In this document: piece by piece, positions 58,188 to 64,000 of the stretch | How the letters are laid out: each line of letters begins with the position of its first letter | How positions within the stretch are numbered: the first letter of the stretch is position 1 | Position numbers and translations under genes: made by a program | NCBI GenBank assembly: GCA_001683735.1 | Contig: LUGG01000047.1 | Location: 124,001-188,000, forward strand | DNA: 64,000 nt | Direction of reading: 5' to 3' | From: Grifola frondosa | Lineage: Eukaryota; Basidiomycota; Agaricomycetes; Polyporales; Grifolaceae | The notes under the pieces: generated by a model | What the model was told of the DNA's origin: nothing | Databases searched by the model: none | What the model saw: only the letters and a program-made list of their open reading frames with translations

Positions 58188-60056
58188 CTAGCCTGCCAAT
58201 TCCGTTCCAGATCGCCCGGTCTTATCTGCAACCGCCGGTGTTGCACGTGTGCCATTCTTGTCCGCGACAGTACTCACAACGCTTGGGTCTTGTGCATCGA
58301 TTCCGATCGCGGACGTGAGCATAGGCGAGCCGTCGGCGTAGTCTTGAGCGGGCGTTTCCGTAATGTGCGACTGAGAATTGAGAGTGCCAAGCAAGGCATT
58401 GGTGTAGACTAGACAACGATACAATGTCAGACCCAAACCGCAGAAGTATGGGCTCTTTCTGACGTACGTTGGCCAATAATGAAGTAAATAGCAACGAAGC
58501 TGAATGTCTCTGGAACGACGATGAACTGATCGAAAATATGAATGTTATTCTCGGAGAATAAATATAACTTACGAGTACAATGCTCACAACCACGAACAAA
58601 CTGATGCCGTGTCATAAGCTCTTAATCGAATTAAAAGTAAAAAGATATTCGGAGATACATACGTTGTTAACAGCCCGGTATTGATGCTGTACAATATCAG
58701 CGTTTGAATGACCGAGTCAAACCTACAAACACAAGTTAAACTATAACGAAATCGACGCCAACTCGAGGGACATACCGTTTTACGCCAGTGCGGAGGGGGG
58801 AGAGCAGAATGAACATGGAGACAGCAATGATAGAGTCTACGACGATCTCAACGCTGCACGAGGAGTATAGCGTCCACTACACGATGAGGCCCGCAATAAG
58901 GTGCTGAACGCAGTAATAGACACAGCCCTTACCGAAAACTTGCGAGCATCAAGCCACGATACTAAGACAATTCTAGACAAACGCGTTAGGTGTGGAGTGC
59001 GATAAAACATGTCCACTAACTCATTGGCTCCGAAGGCTATTAAGTAATATCCATGAGGCTTTAATGAGATAAAATCAAAGGTTAGATGCACTAACCTACC
59101 CCAATTGCTGTGAATGTAGATATAAATATTCAGCATTAGCTCCGAGTCCGAGAACAAAATACAGACCCATATTTAATAATGACAATATGACCTGAAATGA
59201 GTTCTACGTCAGGAACGTGAACTGTGCATATCGGTGAAAAAATATGAGACTGACCACGATCATTGGGATGACGCGGTGACCTCTGCTCACTATGATATTT
59301 GTGAGCTCCCGAGATATCCGAGGTCAAACCGAACGTACACTTCCACATCCGATGTGCGTAAACGCTGTATTATGACGTCTCTGTTAGGATAAGAACCTTG
59401 AATACAAAGCAACATACCAGCGAACAATCAGACTACTGGTCTCCTGTTGGCTCATCAGGGTTTTCCGTGATATTACATTTTGGTACAGGCTGCTAACCGT
59501 GATTATAATCACAACCTTTGCATGAGCAATATATCAGCGAGCATGCTGACAGGAAATACGTGAATGCTTACGCCGGAAGACCTGGCCACCGCACATACAT
59601 CAGTCAACGGAAAATATTCAAAATTGACAGACCAACATACCACGTAGGAGCTATGAGTTCAAAAGGATTGCCATGTGAAGCAACTAAATAGGCATATAGG
59701 CTTAACGAGATCATAATGACATGGGATATGTCCAGTATCCTGTGAGCAAACGAAGACCGTTAGCCTAAACTAACGATAGCAGTCTACCACAACAACCATA
59801 ATAATGCTACCTGTGGGTCTAATTATTCACTAAAATGACTGGCGAACCCGGAAGATTGACTCACGATAGCGTTCAGCACCGTTATCCAATGCTCACTTCT
59901 CCGGAGATAGAAGACCACTTGCGCCGTTGTGACGGCACAGAGGCTATGGAAAAGGGACGCATTTGAAGGGCGATTTTAGAGATCAAGAGGGAGAACTCAC
60001 AATAATGTTGCGGCATAACCGATAAGGAGAGCACCAATTGTTCCATCAAAACTCAT
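58188..60056 (-). CDS. DUF6534 multi-pass membrane protein, many small exons
   Basis: Seven-helix-type fungal membrane protein of the DUF6534 family, function unknown. The minus-strand start at 60056 gives MSFDGTIGALLIGYAATLL, the family's first helix. Next exons: 59943-59865 (LCAVTTAQVVFYLRRS), 59810-59788 (23 nt), 59739-59641 (ILDISHVIMISLSLYAYLV then ASHGNPFELIAPTW) and 59581-59516. Between 59515 and about 58870 the splicing is unresolved. Then VEIVVDSIIAVSMFILLSPL, RTGVKRFDSVIQTLILYSIN followed by TGLLTT (the family signature), FIVVPETFSFVAIYFIIGQ and LYTNALLGTLNSQ, with a hydrophilic tail to TAG at 58190-58188. A TAG in the only readable frame near 58860, just before VEIVVDS, may be in an intron or may be a lesion. 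All readable introns are GT-AG. Confidence 0.65.
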
Positions 60057-61682
60057 ATGAACGTCTTCAGAAGACATATGTGCAATAGTGGCCATACTAC
60101 ATTCATCAGAATATCTACATGAGCAGAAATTTTATTCCCATTTGCTGTTCCGCACCTACCAGGCGAATCCGATACCGCAGAGCACCTGAAGGCAACCTGG
60201 TAGATAGATTTGATAATTTGATAGCGATGCAAAGAGGCCGGGGTAACCAAAGAAAACCAGAAGCCATATGAACTGAACAAATTATATGCGTCCAAGGGCG
60301 GAATATAGCCGAGCCGCAAACTAGCGGCCGTGTAATATTCGGTGATTGATGCTTTATGTCAACGTCACGCATATAGCAGTCGTGCTCCAAGGTTACACCT
60401 CCCCCTGAAATGGCTGAACCAGACTGTCATTGATCATCGACACTGTGAATGGATTATGACTGGTGACCTGCCAGTTTCCAAGGGGTTTCAATAGAGAACC
60501 TTAGCGAGGCATTGAGCCATGCAGGTAAGGCGAAGAGCTTGTTTGAGTGCATATAAAAGCACCACGCGGGGCCATCGCGATTAAACTAGATACCATCCGC
60601 TAATCTGAATCGACGGAACGGAGTTCCAAGTGGGCGATCCGATGAGCATTTCGGGGACACGTAAAGGTGCCTCACATTGCGACATCGCATAATGCATGGC
60701 TAAAGAGTGGGAACAGGAACTAGCGTAAGTATCTTTCTCGTAATGATGGTTGAAATGCAGCTTAAATGTGCTCCGCGGCGTATGCTCCTGGTGCAATATA
60801 TCGACGATATACGTTACCATGAGAATGGCAACGGAGACCTTACTGTTAAGCTACTTCAGCCAATAAAGAAAGTGCTGAACGATCCGAAACGCGCTTACAA
60901 TGATAGCAGCAGCACCGGATGTATTGCGATGATGCTTTTGCACTCCGATCTGTGGACTGACGTGAGCACTATAATCACGACACAGGTGAGAGCACAGCGA
61001 GAGAATTGGAGCCAAAGTGCTGCAGTAAAATGAGAAACGAGATAACGATGACAGCTAAACTCCGTAGTAGGAGCCGGGCACAACATGAACAGAAATTCAA
61101 GTCGCGGAAGAGAGGTGATCATGACAGTGCCCTTCGACGATGGTACTTAGGGTAAGAACCTGAGTGGGGAGACTTCGAAATCATCAACCATTCGTCTGAA
61201 AGATACCGTACGAGAGAATTCATATGAAGTACAGGGACTCAGTGTTGGTCGTCGATGTGCTGCCTGACGGCATCACTATGTACATATCACTCTGGTTTCT
61301 TCCATAGTATGAAAGAAGTAACAATCCTGGTGAGTACGAACGATGATATGTGAACTCGTCAGATAGTTGGAGCTACATACGACTTCAAACTCACCTTTAC
61401 ATTAGTCTTCTCCACCACCGCCGCTCGAATGGGCTGGCCGTTGGGATGAGCCAACTAAAGGATCGCGAGAGCATCAGAGGTTCTTTGATTATCCATCTCT
61501 CTCCGCAACAGCATCTGAGCTGCGGGCTGGGCGGAGTTCAGCACAAGCCTGCGCAGTCGCGGTCGCGGTCGCGGACTGAGGATGCTGTGCACATCGTCTT
61601 TAGAGCGCCCGTTTCACACCATGCTTGTTTCTACATCACCTACCGCGTTCTGTGTCCTGTGGATCGTAAGAAAGCCAGCACG
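60057..61682. other. 1.6 kb intergenic region
   Basis: Divergent spacer between the DUF6534 gene and the last gene. A 108-codon plus frame (60707-61033) and minus frames near 60115-60390 carry no motif I recognise. A GTCGCG triplication stands at about 61556-61576. From 61550 on, the sequence is probably the leader of the next gene. Confidence 0.35.
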
Positions 61683-64000
61683 ATGAGCTTGGACCAGAAC
61701 CTATTCACGTTGAATCTTACTCCAGACCCGGACGACCGGAATGTAGTCGACCTCATTGATCCGTCTGGAACGACTCACTATCGCAAGCGGAGGGTCCCAG
61801 GAAGTGTTTATAGGATTGATGTATATGGTATGAAAGGGTACTGTTGACAATAATTGGAGGGTATGTAGCTGATTGGGAGGTTGTTACAGATCCTGTATCA
61901 GACTCGCTACTCGCAACTGCAACTGCACCGAATGCGACGAGCAAACACAAGACTTTGCAGTTGTACAACCCGGACATCGTGGTTGAGCTCAAATACACTG
62001 GGACTATCTCATTTAGATGGAGTTTTACATGGGAAGAGTGAGTAACCATTGTTCAATGCGACGCTCTCATCACGGTGTACGTTGGTCTAGCATGCTGTGG
62101 TAATCCACCATGCTTGACTCGCGAATACCCCTGTCATAGTAAGTTCCTATGTTTCGGGACGTGTGAGGAATGGCAGCTTCACTCCGAAATTCTTGACGAG
62201 TGACGAATGGTGTCCTGGCCTATTGCTTGAATATCGTGATATTCTCTAAGAGGACTAGACATGAACCTCAATCGTGGCGAAGCAGGGAAACACCAGAATT
62301 ATGGACTGACACGAGGGGTGGGGGATTTGTACTCCGTAATGCAGCGCATATCCTCTTTGAAGATATCTTCCAGAGGGCGATTCGGTAGCCTCGCTATCTA
62401 TCACTCATCGCTCATCATATCCTACTGGATAGTTTGAACTTCACCACATCATTGCAGTGGACCTGAGCCGATTATATTGTATACGATCCCTAACTTCATG
62501 TCGCTCTGCAGACATGATTTCGAGTGGAAACGCGAAGAGTGTTTCATTCTCCGCAAACCCGATCCTGCCGTGCTCGTAGCACTGACGAAAGAGCCTGCTG
62601 GGCGAATAAAGTCCACTGCCGTCCAGATACTTGACTATAATCTCAACCGGTATGTTATCTCCATCCACTCTTGCACGCTGCTGATATTCTTCTCCCATAG
62701 CTTCGACATTCACGACCGAAAGGGCCTAGAGATCGTCATCCTCACCGCTCTGCTCACCTTCCAGGACTCTAATGACGCGTACCACCCCGCGCGCGGACTC
62801 GGCGTCCTCGAACATCACAAGCCTTCTTCCTCGTAGTCTGACTCGAACCTCAGAGAATGGTTCACCCCCGGCGGCGAATATGGACTCAACACCTGCACCA
62901 GCGTTGCCGCCGAAGCCTGCGCCGCGAACGGGCGTGGAGCGCATCGCGGAGATGCACATGGTGCGAGCGGCACAAGGCGAGGGTGAGGCGAACGAAGTGG
63001 AGGTGGGCGAGGAGGGCGACGTGCTCGAGTACGCCCAGTATGCCGAGGGCCTGCTGAAGGTCGGTCAGACACATTGTCGTTAAGCAGGTTTCTCAATTTG
63101 GTCTGGTAGGACGAAGCCATGCTCTTTGTTACTCTGCGCTCTGCGTCTGCGGCGGAGGTACCCAAAGTCTTACGTGTCGTGGAGGAGGCGAAGCGTCTCC
63201 GGCATAAATCAGGTATGGATTCCTGCGTTCTTGTTGCTCGTTTTCCTTCACGAGATCATTGGCAGGCATCGCAGACGACGAGGAGCTGCACCAATATGTC
63301 GTGTATGACACTGGATCATCGTCCGAACGTAAAGGCCCGAAGCGCATCAACCTCAACGATCCAGATCCTAAGGCAAAAGGTCCCAATTACGCACCGGCGC
63401 CACCGCCAACAAGCCTCACCGTGCATCTAAGCAAGATTGATATGCCTGAGCTGCAGCCTCGCGCAGAGGGAAAACAGCCTGAAAGGAAGGAGCATGAGAA
63501 GCACAAGTGGTGGGAAAAGGACAAAGGTAAGGAGAAGGAGAAGAAGAAGGCCGAAAGAACAGGTTCGTTCCGGTTCTGAAAGTGTAACTATCCAACGGTA
63601 TTGTGTCTTATCATCGATAGCAGGAACTCCTACTCGCCCCGAGCCCAACAAACTCACGAAGCCCACATCATGGCCTCCCTCATCCTCTCCACCCGACTCC
63701 CACATACATTCAAACCAAGTCCACCCATACCAGCCATCGCCTTCGCCCTCGCAGCTCAATAACCCCAGCATCTACGTCGCCCCACCTCCGCCACACCCAT
63801 CACATTCGCACTTCTTCCAATCGCACGCTCCTCCTCCCTTTCCGACGCCCAGCACAACTCCCGGATCAGGCTCTGGCTCACACCATGACCATGCCCCTTC
63901 CGCACCGAATCCTGCAGCGAAGGGACCGGTAACATCCCTGTTGGAGATTGGTCGCGGCAATGATCATGATCGAAGAGACAATCTCTCGATAATGGTATGC
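61683..64000 (+). CDS. Conserved agaricomycete protein, partial at the window end
   Basis: A single-copy-type family I recognise from many Agaricomycetes, function unknown. Exons: 61683-61827, 61890-62037, 62513-62649, 62701-63059, 63110-63212, 63266-63562 and 63621-63994; a GTATGC donor at 63995 shows that it continues. Blocks in order: LFTLNLTPDPDDRNVVDLID, ATSKHKTLQLYNPDIVVELK, FRWSFTWEEHDFEWKREE, PAGRIKSTAVQILDYNLNRF, PPKPAPRTGVERIAEMH, AMLFVTLRSASAAEVPKVLR, then DDEELHQYVVYDT and LTVHLSKIDMPELQP, a Lys/Glu-rich stretch and a Pro/His-rich tail. Intron 2 is 475 nt against about 50 for the others. Near 62790, in a C run, the frame changes by one base between DSNDAYH and RADSASSNITSLLP; without correction a stop comes at 62834. 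Confidence 0.8.

Noticed and set aside
1..64000. Prokaryotic systems such as CRISPR arrays, operons or phage modules
   Set aside because: No regularly spaced repeats; spliceosomal introns, a eukaryotic-type intron-bearing tRNA and fungal gene families throughout.
1..64000. Biosynthetic gene cluster or mating-type locus
   Set aside because: No synthase, P450, transporter, homeodomain or pheromone-receptor gene was recognised; OYE relics alone do not support a cluster.

Overview
This window is nuclear DNA of a filamentous fungus, almost certainly an agaricomycete basidiomycete and possibly a polypore-type wood decayer. The evidence is spliceosomal introns of about 45-65 nt in almost every multi-exon gene, a short-intron tRNA-Pro, an N-terminal-serine peroxisomal-type thiolase, F-box and BTB genes of agaricomycete type, DUF6534 membrane proteins, and coiled-coil families that I know only from Agaricomycetes. 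The order is an inference from family recognition; no database search was run.

Layout. 0-1.2 kb: a GATA zinc-finger regulator. 1.2-5.5 kb: no gene that I can support. 5.5-9.8 kb: a tandem duplication of about 2.2 kb, each unit carrying a GDSL (SGNH) secreted esterase on the minus strand plus about 1 kb upstream; both copies carry several single-base frame breaks. 9.8-22.3 kb: an accessory zone of gene relics. It holds two fragments of an agaricomycete family marked by a G-R-G-x-P-L-W motif, two duplicated cassettes with a TRIP4/ASC-1 zinc-finger fragment, a scrap of a DUF6534 protein, and one larger multi-exon coiled-coil gene at 18.7-21.0 kb (minus).

23-39 kb is the best-preserved part: three F-box genes, a complete five-exon 3-ketoacyl-CoA thiolase (minus), a five-exon PX-domain protein, a tRNA-Pro(CGG) with an intron, a proline-rich conserved protein, a BTB/POZ protein and a small coiled-coil gene. 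40-49.4 kb is a duplicated block: old-yellow-enzyme pseudogene, coiled-coil/DUF6697-like gene, OYE pseudogene, coiled-coil/DUF6697-like gene. The two coiled-coil genes resolve fully and share exon lengths of 327, 126 and 17 nt. 49.8-51.9 kb holds a leucine-rich-repeat protein, 52.5-54.9 kb a type-B carboxylesterase with at least five frame breaks, 58.2-60.1 kb a multi-exon DUF6534 membrane protein (minus), and 61.7 kb to the window edge a conserved agaricomycete protein that continues beyond the window.

How the genes fit together. I see no operon-like or cluster logic: no polyketide or peptide synthase and no transporter. The theme is birth and death of lineage-specific families (F-box, coiled-coil, DUF6534, esterase, OYE) next to single-copy housekeeping genes. 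Many accessory genes differ from their expected frame by one base, often in a mononucleotide run. Long intact frames elsewhere suggest real decay, but homopolymer assembly error cannot be excluded from sequence alone.
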